In this document: in pieces, positions 54,023 through 62,023 of the stretch
How the letters are laid out: each line of letters opens with the position of its first letter
Position numbering within the stretch: the first letter of the stretch is position 1
Origin: an uncultured delta proteobacterium
GTDB lineage: Bacteria; Bdellovibrionota_C; UBA2361; OMII01
Assembly: GCA_903904735.1 (NCBI GenBank)
Contig: CAIVDM010000191.1
Span: forward strand, 64,001 to 128,000
Direction of reading: 5' to 3'
DNA length: 64,000 bases
The notes under the pieces: generated by a model
Seen by the model: the letters and a program-made list of their open reading frames with translations, nothing else
The model's database searches: none
What the model was told of the DNA's origin: nothing
Position numbers and translations under genes: made by a program

Positions 54023-54607
54023 CTAAATCTCTCGCTTTATAATGTATACGCCGGGAAGGTTGCGCCAGCGCTCAACATCATCCATTCCATAGCCCACAAA
54101 CCATTCGGGGCCTTCGTATTGAAATCCTGTCCAGCACGGCACAAAAGTCGGATGGTCGAGAAGGCGTCGCACGAGGACCACCGTTCTCACCTCTCGTGCG
54201 CCCCGCGCCATCAGGGCCTTCTCTAATTCCTCAAGAGTACGGCCTGAATCGCACACGTCATCCACGACGAGAACTACCCGCCCCTTTACCGCGAGCTTCT
54301 CGGCGTAAATCTGAACTTCGTTGCGCGGCCGCCCGTTCAACTCCGCCTCGTAGGCCTCAGTTCGGACCGGCGCGATCTCAACAGAGGCGTTGATTGCCCG
54401 AACCAGGTCGGCAAAAAAGAAGATGCCTCCACGGAGGACTGGTATGGCCAAAACATCTGTGTGTGAGTCCTTCCAGACGCCGTGGCACCAGGCCCCGATC
54501 TCATTTCCAAGGGCTTTTACCCGATTGGCTATATCCTTTTCTGAGAACTTCAGGGAAAAGTGAGCTGGAATCTGTCGGACAGACCCTATATCTTTCGAAT
54601 ATGACAC
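54023..54607 (-). CDS. hpt: Hypoxanthine/guanine phosphoribosyltransferase
   Basis: This protein of about 194 residues has the purine phosphoribosyltransferase motifs VLRGGIFFFADL, VVLVVDDVCDSGRTLEE (the PRPP loop) and the C-terminal PEWFVGYGMDD. Hpt recycles hypoxanthine and guanine to nucleotides. The start was set at GTG 54607 because AGAGG lies nine bases upstream; the full frame would reach 54772 and overlap the divergent lipoprotein gene. Being first in the polysaccharide operon, three bases before wzt, is odd for a salvage enzyme. Confidence 0.88.
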   Translation of the reverse strand: MSYSKDIGSVRQIPAHFSLKFSEKDIANRVKALGNEIGAWCHGVWKDSHTDVLAIPVLRGGIFFFADLVRAINASVEIAPVRTEAYEAELNGRPRNEVQIYAEKLAVKGRVVLVVDDVCDSGRTLEELEKALMARGAREVRTVVLVRRLLDHPTFVPCWTGFQYEGPEWFVGYGMDDVERWRNLPGVYIIKREI

Positions 54608-54633
54608 GAGACTCGTACCTCTAAGGGAAACGT

Positions 54634-55113
54634 ATGATTGAGCGGCACTATACTGGTTTTTTGGGAAAACATGCAATCGCAACAATAGCTTGCGGCATCC
54701 TTTTCGTATCCGGCGTAAGTGCTTGCAAGGATTCCCAGAAAAGCAGCGCCCCTCCCGTATCGGGCCGCGCACTCGCGACAGGCCAAGCCACCCCAGATAA
54801 CTTTTCTCTCAACTCTATTTTGACAACGCTTGAGGGAGCCGGTAGCGAGGTTCACGAAGCCGTGCGTCCACACACTGACGCCGTTCAGGCGAAAACAAAA
54901 GAGGAACTCGATAAACTGTTTCGCTGGGAGTACAAGGTTGTGGAACTCCCGATTTCGACAGACGCGCCCACCCTTCAGGCGCAGCTATCAGCGCTTGGTG
55001 AGGAGAATTGGGAGGTTGTTGATATGAGGATGCATGGTGAAATGAATCGAATCACTTGCAAGCGGAGACCAAGCAGCGCCATCGGTTATTTAAAGTACAT
55101 CCCTGGGTTTTAA
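54634..55113 (+). CDS. Exported lipoprotein with a DUF4177-like domain
   Basis: This 159-residue protein has a lipoprotein signal with the lipobox VSAC near residue 30. The C-terminal 60 residues fit the DUF4177 pattern: WEYKVVELP, then LSALGEENWEVVDM. The linker between is Ser/Ala/Thr-rich. AAGGGAAA lies before the ATG. The gene is divergent from hpt with only 26 bases between, so the promoters must overlap the coding ends. The function of DUF4177 is not established. It is followed after six bases by the M48 peptidase gene. Confidence 0.8.
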   Translation: MIERHYTGFLGKHAIATIACGILFVSGVSACKDSQKSSAPPVSGRALATGQATPDNFSLNSILTTLEGAGSEVHEAVRPHTDAVQAKTKEELDKLFRWEYKVVELPISTDAPTLQAQLSALGEENWEVVDMRMHGEMNRITCKRRPSSAIGYLKYIPGF

Positions 55114-55119
55114 TTACTT

Positions 55120-55986
55120 GTGAAACACCCCCCTCAAGCATTGAATGCCGTTTTGGCGATAGCGCTCCTTTTCCTCGTCGGTTGCTCGGGTCGGACACCG
55201 GTTACTCCCGGGCACATCCCAGTCGCGACTGAACTAAGTCTTGAGGATGAGCAGTATGGGCACGCTGTGCTGGCTGAAGTCACGAAAACCTATCCAATCT
55301 CGCACGACCGCCAGGCGGTGCTCCGTGTTCGCGGCATCGCAGATAAGCTGACTCGCGCCGCGGGCGCCGACTCTCACCCGTGGCACATTTACGTGCTCAA
55401 AGGCGATTCGGTCGTGAACGCCGCCGCCACTCGAGGAAACCATCTCTTCGTGTGGACCGGGATGCTTCGCACCGCCACCACTGATGGCGAACTCGCCACG
55501 GTAATCGCCCATGAACTTGGGCACGTCCTCGCTCGACACACGAAGCCAACCCCTGGCGAGGAGGCTGCGCGAGTAATGGCGGATACAAGCGGAACGATCG
55601 CGGGACAGATCGTCCGCACCCAACCGGGCTACGCGCCTCTCGCGCAGCTTGCCGCCATTCTCGTATCAGAGGGAATGAAAGCTCTCGCCGTGAATCCGAA
55701 CTCACAGCGACTTGAGCACGAAGCAGACCATATTGGGTTCTTTATGATGGCTGACGCAGGCTACGATCCTCGTGAGGCGCTCCGTTTTTGGTCGAAGATG
55801 GCGCGCGTTGAAAATATCGACGCGCCAGGCCTTCAATTTTTCTCAAGCCATCCGGCGACACAAGAGCGACTTGAGGAGCTTGAAACTCTCCTGCCAGAGG
55901 CTGAGGCTAGGTTTTATGGAATTCGCCCATCTCCGAGCGCTATAGCACCAGCAGCGGGAGACGATTCGTTCGCTCTGGACAAGTAA
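55120..55986 (+). CDS. M48-family metalloprotease lipoprotein
   Basis: This 288-residue lipoprotein (lipobox LVGC) starts with GTG at 55120. The catalytic zinc motif is HELGHVLARH, with the third ligand in EHEADHIGFFMM. A following helix-rich part, DAGYDPREALRFW, and NIDAPGLQFFSSHPATQERLEEL are typical of the BepA/LoiP-type M48 proteins in the outer membrane that watch over outer-membrane protein assembly. The chain ends soon after the peptidase domain; there is no TPR domain as in BepA. The gene sits 6 bases after the DUF4177 lipoprotein. Confidence 0.9.
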   Translation: MKHPPQALNAVLAIALLFLVGCSGRTPVTPGHIPVATELSLEDEQYGHAVLAEVTKTYPISHDRQAVLRVRGIADKLTRAAGADSHPWHIYVLKGDSVVNAAATRGNHLFVWTGMLRTATTDGELATVIAHELGHVLARHTKPTPGEEAARVMADTSGTIAGQIVRTQPGYAPLAQLAAILVSEGMKALAVNPNSQRLEHEADHIGFFMMADAGYDPREALRFWSKMARVENIDAPGLQFFSSHPATQERLEELETLLPEAEARFYGIRPSPSAIAPAAGDDSFALDK

Positions 55987-56079
55987 GCAAGTATATAGCG
56001 TGGCCCTCGCCGGGCGGCGTGAAGTGAGTTAGTCAAGACGCTTTTTGCAATCAATCCCCACAGTCATTCGGCGACTGAC

Positions 56080-56607
56080 CTACTCCGCCGAGCCAGATCC
56101 AACGAAATTGCTCGCCTTATCAGAGAAGAGCGCGTTGAAAGTCGTAAGGCTTCCGTAGCATCGGGTGATGTATCCCTGCAGCTCTACCTTGTCGGCCGCG
56201 TCCAGCACGGCATGATTGTTGATCTTCTGCTCAAGGACTCGAAGTTTCTCTCGTACTCCAATTACCTTCTTGATGAAGCTCTCTATGGGGATGTCTTTGG
56301 GCTGTATGTCGTCCTTGCCGGGAATTAGCCGTACTACCCCGCCTAGCCAACGCTTGCTTACCTCAAGATCAGACTCAATCCAGCCAAAATCCCCAAGGAC
56401 CTCTCGAACGGCGAGCTTGATGCGCTGGAGCTCAGGATCCTCTGTGGTCTCTAGCGGCTTCATCTCCTGATACGAGAACGGCACGTTACGCACGTCTCCC
56501 TTGAAGTGAATGACGTAAAATTCTCCGGAATACCCAGCGATACGACCGATCCCTAAATGTGCATGTTGAATCAAGCTTCCGACGCTAAATTGAGGCTTTG
56601 TTATCAT
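56080..56607 (-). CDS. Protein with a small N-terminal beta-domain (DUF3553-like)
   Basis: This 175-residue protein starts with FSVGSLIQHAHLGIGRIAGYSG and HFKGDVRNVPFSY. This resembles the small beta-barrel (CarD/DUF3553-like) domains that bind RNA polymerase or nucleic-acid enzymes. The remaining 110 residues are helical (VSKRWLGG and VREKLRVLEQKINN). The match is only a general one. It has no clear ribosome-binding site. It sits alone, divergent from ffh. Binding to a transcription or repair complex would fit, but it is inference. Confidence 0.5.
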   Translation of the reverse strand: MITKPQFSVGSLIQHAHLGIGRIAGYSGEFYVIHFKGDVRNVPFSYQEMKPLETTEDPELQRIKLAVREVLGDFGWIESDLEVSKRWLGGVVRLIPGKDDIQPKDIPIESFIKKVIGVREKLRVLEQKINNHAVLDAADKVELQGYITRCYGSLTTFNALFSDKASNFVGSGSAE

Positions 56608-56735
56608 AGCATGGGTCTATCATGAGGCACGCTGAGCCGCCACCCTGTTCGTAATCCTGTTCGCTCATGAGCCTTTCTGTACATTCGGCTTTTCTCACGT
56701 TACACTTTTTCAGATTCGCAGCGAGGAGCGTAGTC

Positions 56736-58133
56736 ATGTTTGATTTTCTTCACGACCGATTAGAAGGCGCATTCAAAAAAATTCGAGGACGAGCTCGGCT
56801 CACAACGGCTGACGTTGAGGCGACGATGAAAGAGGTTCGGACAGCCCTCCTTGAGGGTGATGTGAACTTCAAAGTCGCCAAAGAGCTCTGCGCTCGAGTG
56901 TCCGAGCGCGCTATCGGCGAAGACGTGCTCAAGAGCCTGACTCCCGATCAGCAGATCATAAAGCTCGTACACGATGAGCTCGCCTCGGTTATGGGAGGCG
57001 AAGCGGCTGAACTAAACTTACGCTCATCCCCACCAGTCATAATAATGCTGGTTGGTCTTCAGGGATCAGGTAAGACGACAACGGCGTCGAAGCTCGCCCG
57101 ACTAGTCCGAGACACTTACAAGCGAACCCCATTACTTGTACCCGCCGACGTCTACCGACCGGCGGCTATCGAACAACTCAAGACTCTCGGCAAGAATCTC
57201 GACATTCCGGTGTTTGACACGCAGCAAACCGATAAACCCCTTGATATCGCCATCCGCGCACAGGACTTCGCCCGCAAAACCATGTGCGACGTGATGATTC
57301 TCGATACGGCCGGACGACTTCAGATCGACACGGCGTTAATGGATGAGCTTCGACAAATCGAAGCGGCTCTTTCTCCCGCGGAGATTCTGCTTGTGGCTGA
57401 CGCCATGACAGGACAAGAAGCCGTCAATGTCGCCCAAGGCTTCAGTGAAACGCTCTCACTCACGGGGCTGGTTCTTACCAAGATGGACGGTGACGCTCGA
57501 GGTGGCGCCGCTCTGTCGATGCGCGCCGTGACCGGCAAACCGATTAAGTTTATCGGTCTCGGAGAGAAGTCCGACGCTCTCGAGCCTTTCCATCCTGAGC
57601 GCATGGCGTCACGCATCCTTGGAATGGGCGATGTAATGACCCTCATCGAGAAGGCGACTCAACAGGTCTCCCTCGAGGACTCGGCGGATTTAGAGCGCAA
57701 GTTCAAGAAAGACCAGTTTACCTTCGAGGACTTCCTCGGACAAATGCGAATGATTAAGAAGATGGGGAGCATCTCGTCTCTCACGGCGATGATTCCGGGT
57801 CTGAACAAGCTCGCGAAGCAAGTGGATCCAGAGAAACAAGAACGCGAGTTCTCGAAGCTTGAGGCGATTATACTCTCAATGACCCCCGCCGAGCGACGGA
57901 ACCACGAGATCATCAATGGAAGCAGACGAAAACGCATCGCGAAAGGCTCCGGCACCTCCGTAGAGGACGTGAACAAGCTACTCAAGCAGTTCGTCGAGAT
58001 GAAGAAGATGATGAAGCAGCTGATGAAGATGGGACCGGGTATGCTTGGCGGTCTCATGGGTGGTGGAGGTCTCGGCGCGGGTGGCATGGGTGGCCTTGGC
58101 AACCTGGGGGGAATGTTTGGGCGTCGTCGATAA
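56736..58133 (+). CDS. ffh: Signal recognition particle protein Ffh
   Basis: This protein of about 465 residues is the SRP54 homologue that, with 4.5S RNA, brings nascent membrane proteins to FtsY. It has the N domain, the G domain (GLQGSGKTTTASKL, LDTAGRLQID, TKMDGDARGGAAL) and a Met-rich M domain (MKKMMKQLMKMGPGML) with a Gly-rich tail. The ATG at 56736 was chosen because GAGGAG lies seven bases upstream and it gives the family start MFDFLHDRLEGA; the longer frame adds 23 unrelated residues. Confidence 0.97.
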   Translation: MFDFLHDRLEGAFKKIRGRARLTTADVEATMKEVRTALLEGDVNFKVAKELCARVSERAIGEDVLKSLTPDQQIIKLVHDELASVMGGEAAELNLRSSPPVIIMLVGLQGSGKTTTASKLARLVRDTYKRTPLLVPADVYRPAAIEQLKTLGKNLDIPVFDTQQTDKPLDIAIRAQDFARKTMCDVMILDTAGRLQIDTALMDELRQIEAALSPAEILLVADAMTGQEAVNVAQGFSETLSLTGLVLTKMDGDARGGAALSMRAVTGKPIKFIGLGEKSDALEPFHPERMASRILGMGDVMTLIEKATQQVSLEDSADLERKFKKDQFTFEDFLGQMRMIKKMGSISSLTAMIPGLNKLAKQVDPEKQEREFSKLEAIILSMTPAERRNHEIINGSRRKRIAKGSGTSVEDVNKLLKQFVEMKKMMKQLMKMGPGMLGGLMGGGGLGAGGMGGLGNLGGMFGRRR

Positions 58134-58161
58134 CGCCACTTCGCGAGCGTTCAGGTTACGC

Positions 58162-59004
58162 CTAGGGACGCAGCGCACAATCGCTAAGAGCGCGCGCAAG
58201 TCGCTGTCCATCCCGCGCTAGCACGTCATTGTGTTGCCCCTCCTCACTAATTAGCAGCGAAGCGCGACTCGCCCCGACGTATCTCGTCTGTAGAACTCGC
58301 GAATGCGTCCACGGAACAACTTGGTCCTGCTTACCGTGCGCTAAGACCACACAGGTGTCTCGCAGGTCCTTGATGAATGATTCAACTGGAAACGAATACC
58401 ATACGAATGGCGAGAGCAGAGCTAAGAGTCCCATGCCGCGAACTACATCTGGGATGCTCGTATAAGGCGACAAAAGAGCAAGCGTTCCGATCGGATGACG
58501 ACTCGCGATGTACGCGGCGGGACCCGATCCGAGCGACACGCCGAACGCCATTATATCCTGCGGACGCAATCCCTCGCGTAAAATGACGTGCTGGTAGATA
58601 GCTTCAGCATCGCTGTACAAACCGCTTTCACTTGGAAACCCACTACTGTTGCCATACCCTCGATAATCAAATCCGTAACTGAGAAATCCCTGATCGCGTA
58701 ACCAGGCCTGATATCCCACCGCTTGAGTCAGAACATGCCCGTTGCCGTGAAACACGAGCGCCACCTGTCGAAAGCGGCGCTCCGTCGGACTGACTCGCCA
58801 AGTCTCTAGCGATTTCCCGTCCGCGGTCACGATAAAGGAGCGCTCCGCCCATGTCGGCGGCGTCGGACTGCGACCACCAAAATCCGCCAGCATTCCGGGG
58901 AACACCTGGAAGGGTTGCGTTAGCACAGTCAGTATCGCGAATGCCGCCACCAGGACGGTCACTCGCTCAATTGTACGCCGGATGGGCGGCTTGTATCGGA
59001 GCAT
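58162..59004 (-). CDS. Membrane-anchored alpha/beta hydrolase
   Basis: This protein of about 280 residues has an N-terminal hydrophobic anchor (TVLVAAFAILTVLTQ) and an alpha/beta hydrolase domain with YGFDYRGYGNSSGFPSE, the nucleophile elbow FGVSLGSGPAAY and HGKQDQVVPW near the C-terminus. These fit serine hydrolases of the S33/monoacylglycerol-lipase-like type; all three catalytic residues appear present. The start is uncertain: ATG at 59004 has AGAGG a little too close, GTG at 59031 is the other option. It is convergent with ffh. Its substrate is unknown. Confidence 0.85.
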   Translation of the reverse strand: MLRYKPPIRRTIERVTVLVAAFAILTVLTQPFQVFPGMLADFGGRSPTPPTWAERSFIVTADGKSLETWRVSPTERRFRQVALVFHGNGHVLTQAVGYQAWLRDQGFLSYGFDYRGYGNSSGFPSESGLYSDAEAIYQHVILREGLRPQDIMAFGVSLGSGPAAYIASRHPIGTLALLSPYTSIPDVVRGMGLLALLSPFVWYSFPVESFIKDLRDTCVVLAHGKQDQVVPWTHSRVLQTRYVGASRASLLISEEGQHNDVLARDGQRLARALSDCALRP

Positions 59005-59093
59005 TTGCCTCTCGCAAAAAGCCACTAACACATTGAAATAACAGAGTCGACAAGCGTTCCTCTCCCAAGTTTATCGGACAAACCGGGGGGATC

Positions 59094-59121
59094 TTTACGA
59101 GCGGGACGCTTTTAGTATACA
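59094..59121 (+). promoter_or_regulatory. Likely promoter of rpsP
   Basis: TTTACG and TATACA are separated by 16 bases, a good sigma-70-type pair. Transcription would begin near 59128 and read into the rpsP ribosome-binding site AGGAG. Confidence 0.5.
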
Positions 59122-59160
59122 GTCCTGAGGTTATTTTATTAGCCTTTCGTAGGAGTTACT

Positions 59161-59523
59161 GTGGCAGTTGTACTTCGTCTTGCTCGACTCGGTAAGCACA
59201 AATCACCAGCGTACCGTGTTGTCGCCACCGATAAACAGAATAAGAGAGATGGAAAATTTCTTGAGGTAGTTGGAACGTATAATCCCCTTACGGCTCCAGC
59301 GACCGTATCTTTGAAAGAGGACCGCGTTAAGAAGTGGCTTGAGCGTGGCGCTCTTCCAACTGACGTCGTTCGCTCTCTCATCCGCCGTACTATCCCCGGT
59401 GTAGTTGAGGCTCGCGAGGAGCACAAGAAGAAGAAGGTTCTCGAGGCACGTCGTAAGCGCAAAGAGCGCGCAGCGAAGAGCCCAGCGAAAACCACAAAGA
59501 CAAAGGCTGCGAAGTCTAAGTAG
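59161..59523 (+). CDS. rpsP: 30S ribosomal protein S16
   Basis: This 120-residue protein begins with GTG, preceded by AGGAG. S16 starts as expected (AVVLRLARLGKHKSPAYRVV) with VVGTYNPLT and DRVKKWLERGA further on. The family is usually 80-100 residues; here about 30 more form a Lys/Ala-rich tail (KKKKVLEARRKRKERA) that probably lies along rRNA. A terminator 20 bases after the stop lowers or blocks read-through to trmD. No rimM gene is between them. Confidence 0.96.
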   Translation: MAVVLRLARLGKHKSPAYRVVATDKQNKRDGKFLEVVGTYNPLTAPATVSLKEDRVKKWLERGALPTDVVRSLIRRTIPGVVEAREEHKKKKVLEARRKRKERAAKSPAKTTKTKAAKSK

Positions 59524-59543
59524 TCAACCGTATCGGTTTGTCT

Positions 59544-59582
59544 AGGCGGTCGGTTCCACAGGTTTGGGAACGACCGCCTTTT
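59544..59582 (+). terminator. Rho-independent terminator between rpsP and trmD
   Basis: AGGCGGTCGGTTCC pairs with GGAACGACCGCCT (one bulge) at 59544-59579, followed by TTTT. It lies where the longest trmD frame would begin. It supports the shorter trmD start. Confidence 0.7.
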
Positions 59583-59615
59583 CATTTTCTGGCACTCTCA
59601 GGTAGTGTGGCGCTT

Positions 59616-60308
59616 GTGTGGAACGTAGAGCTACTGACGATATTTCCGGATATATTCTCAAGTTTTCTTAAGGCGAGCCTAGTCGGTAAAGCGATAGATC
59701 GCGGGCTGCTTTCAGTGAAGGCGACAAACATCCGTGATTTTTCCGCCCCTCCACATAACAAGGTGGATGACACGCCCTATGGTGGTGGTGCGGGAATGGT
59801 CATGATGGTTGACCCACTCATGAAAGCCATCGAATCCGCCCGTAGCAGACTTCCCCAGGCAAAGACGATCCTGCTCTCTCCGGGCGGCCCCCGCTTCACT
59901 CAGACAAAAGCCATCGAAATGGCGACAGCTCCCGAGACTATTTTCGTCTGCGGACGTTATGAGGGCGTCGACCAACGGGTTCTCGACCTTGGTATCGATG
60001 AGGAGCTTTCGATCGGTGACTTCGTTGTCATGGGAGGAGAGGTGCCCGCGATGATGGTGATCGAAGCCTGTTTGCGTCTCAGGCCGGATGTAATCCACAA
60101 CAGCGACTCGACGCTGTTTGAGTCGTTTTCGCCTTCGCTGGGAGATGGCAGCTGGGTGGAGGCCCCTCAATATACTCGCCCCGAAGACTTTCGGGGCCAC
60201 AGAGTTCCCGAAGTTCTTTTATCCGGAAACCACAAAGCGATACTCGAGTGGAGAACCGCCGAGAGTAGAAAAAAGACCGAGATTCTCAAATCAAAGAGCT
60301 CGCGATGA
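59616..60308 (+). CDS. trmD: tRNA (guanine-N1)-methyltransferase
   Basis: This protein of about 230 residues methylates G37 in tRNAs with G36, which prevents frameshifts. The motifs are clear: MWNVELLTIFPDIF near the start, LSPGGPRFTQTKA, CGRYEGVDQRV and GDFVVMGGEVPAM, the knot that binds SAM. The C-terminal helical part has GSWVEAPQYTRPEDFRG. GTG at 59616 is preferred; GTG at 59607 is possible. The longer frame would run through the terminator. The stop overlaps the next start (ATGA). Confidence 0.96.
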   Translation: MWNVELLTIFPDIFSSFLKASLVGKAIDRGLLSVKATNIRDFSAPPHNKVDDTPYGGGAGMVMMVDPLMKAIESARSRLPQAKTILLSPGGPRFTQTKAIEMATAPETIFVCGRYEGVDQRVLDLGIDEELSIGDFVVMGGEVPAMMVIEACLRLRPDVIHNSDSTLFESFSPSLGDGSWVEAPQYTRPEDFRGHRVPEVLLSGNHKAILEWRTAESRKKTEILKSKSSR

Positions 60309-60877
60309 CAGACACCGCCAAGTTTAGCCTGAATTTAGCCTTGTTGCATGACGGAATGGTCGATAAGACCGGCAAGACCGTCACTACGTCAGTAACCCTC
60401 ATCGACGTACACGACATCTCGCGAAGTTGTCGAACCTACGGCGTCGAATCCTTCAGTGTCGTACACCCGTCACAAACTATGCGAGCTCTTGTTCGCTCCG
60501 TGAAACAACATTGGGACAGTGACTTCGGCGCGGCCTACAATCCCAACCGTCAGGATGCTCTTGGCGTTCTGCATATCGCGAGCGATCTCGACGAGGCGCT
60601 CGCACAGATCGAAAAACGCACAGGGCGCATCCCGAAAATTATAGCCACCTCTGCTCGAGACGGCGACGACCGCGTCTCGTATGGCCAGATGCGTGAGACG
60701 ATGCAAGCCTCGGATGATTCATACCTACTCATCTTTGGCACAGGATGGGGAATGGGACCGGAACTGATGGCAAAAGCCAATTATACTCTTAAGCCGATAG
60801 TAGGACCAACGCCCTACAATCACCTTTCAGTGCGCGCCGCCTGCGCCATTATTCTCGACCGACTGCGGGGTCAGTAA
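60305..60877 (+). CDS. SPOUT-family RNA methyltransferase linked to trmD
   Basis: This 190-residue protein looks like the small SAM-dependent RNA methyltransferase that often follows trmD in deltaproteobacteria. It shows NLALLHDGMVDKTGKTVTTS near the start and LLIFGTGWGMGPEL and VGPTPYNHLSVRAA near the C-terminus, the typical knotted SPOUT site. It starts on the ATGA overlap with trmD, so it is translationally coupled. Its RNA target is not established for the family, as far as I can state. Its last 29 bases overlap the convergent rdgB gene. Confidence 0.85.
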   Translation: MTDTAKFSLNLALLHDGMVDKTGKTVTTSVTLIDVHDISRSCRTYGVESFSVVHPSQTMRALVRSVKQHWDSDFGAAYNPNRQDALGVLHIASDLDEALAQIEKRTGRIPKIIATSARDGDDRVSYGQMRETMQASDDSYLLIFGTGWGMGPELMAKANYTLKPIVGPTPYNHLSVRAACAIILDRLRGQ

Positions 60878-61448
60878 GGTTAAGAACCGAAAGGAGGCTC
60901 GTGAGGGCCTTAACGCGGTGCGACGGATAGCCTCCTAGGGAGCTCAATTCCGCGAGAGTCTGGTTCTCCCCCAATGGCGTGAAGAAGTGACTGTACGGCA
61001 CAGGCGACGATGGAGCCGCGGCCCCCCTTGGAAAAGACACAAAACCATCGATGGCACCCTCCACTGATACGCTCCTTCCTCCCGTATCAGCGAAGCACAT
61101 ACAGCACCGAAAGGTAGCCTCATACGCGAAATCGGGCACAAGTAGATCCCTCATGCGGGCAAAGCCGAAACCCGCGGTATAGACGCCGGGTAGGTTCCCC
61201 AACGAGGGGACCTCGATCCCCGAATCATCGGCGATACAAGAAATGCCGCTCCAAGTCGCGTACGAAATCGCCTTAACACGCGCGTTTTCATAATACGTCG
61301 TCCCGACTTCAGAGACCGATGGAGGAGGCTTATGTGCTGAGCAGATCGTAAAATCCCCTAGTCCCTCCACAAGGACTCCCAAAGACGCCGCGACCGTAGT
61401 CACTTCCACTAGTTTCGCTTTATTAGTACTCGCGAAGAGCAATCTCAT
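60849..61448 (-). CDS. rdgB: Non-canonical purine NTP pyrophosphatase, RdgB/HAM1 family
   Basis: This 199-residue enzyme removes ITP and XTP from the nucleotide pool. The start MRLLFASTNKAKLVE and the active-site ADDSGIEVPSLGNLPGVY are typical, and TYYENARVKA matches the family. The C-terminal part (GGYPSHRVKAL) fits the usual S-H-R-x-K-A ending. The start has no strong ribosome-binding site. It is convergent with the SPOUT gene, with a 29-base overlap at the ends. Confidence 0.93.
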   Translation of the reverse strand: MRLLFASTNKAKLVEVTTVAASLGVLVEGLGDFTICSAHKPPPSVSEVGTTYYENARVKAISYATWSGISCIADDSGIEVPSLGNLPGVYTAGFGFARMRDLLVPDFAYEATFRCCMCFADTGGRSVSVEGAIDGFVSFPRGAAAPSSPVPYSHFFTPLGENQTLAELSSLGGYPSHRVKALTSLLSVLNLTDPAVGRE

Positions 61449-61540
61449 ATGAGCATGGCGATGAAATGAGGTTCTAGAGCTATCAATTCCACGTAAGAAT
61501 ATATCTTATCACGCACTCTCCTGAATGATACCATACGGTC

Positions 61541-62020
61541 ATGATCGATTCATTACTCGTCCACCTTCAGAACGGTTTCAACACTCCTCTGTTGGTGGCC
61601 GCTCTGCTTGGCGTACTCATTGGGGTTGAGCGAGAGATCGCAGGTAAAGATCCGAGCATACGTACATTCTCTCTAATTAGTATGGGTAGTTGCCTGTTCG
61701 CCATGCTCTCGTATGAGAGCGTGACGGAGTTCGGTGTTGGCGATCCCGCCCGAATCGCGGCCCAGATCATTCCAGGTATCGGGTTTATAGGCGCGGGAAC
61801 AATATTTCGCTCAAAGTATGGTGTATCAGGGTTTACCACCGCGGCTCTCATGTGGGTAACCGCCGGCATCGGTATGTCAGTTGGGCTTCGGCGCGCGGAC
61901 TTGGCTGTTTCAGCCACAATTATAGGGCTTTTTCTTACGCTCTCACTGCGGGTAGTTCATAAGTTCATCCGTCACAATCGACGAACCAGTCACTTTCCGT
62001 TAGATCCCGTGGACCAGTAA
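61541..62020 (+). CDS. MgtC/SapB-family inner-membrane protein
   Basis: This 159-residue protein has about four hydrophobic helices and the typical MgtC stretch. It starts with LLGVLIGVEREIAGKDPSIRTF, has GIGFIGAGTIFR in the middle and FTTAALMWVTAGIG later. MgtC proteins are inner-membrane proteins linked to growth at low magnesium or inside hosts. Here there is no second C-terminal ACT-like domain, as in the shorter members. The start is weakly supported. It sits between rdgB and the GT39 gene, divergent and convergent respectively. Confidence 0.9.
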   Translation: MIDSLLVHLQNGFNTPLLVAALLGVLIGVEREIAGKDPSIRTFSLISMGSCLFAMLSYESVTEFGVGDPARIAAQIIPGIGFIGAGTIFRSKYGVSGFTTAALMWVTAGIGMSVGLRRADLAVSATIIGLFLTLSLRVVHKFIRHNRRTSHFPLDPVDQ

Positions 62021-62023
62021 GGC

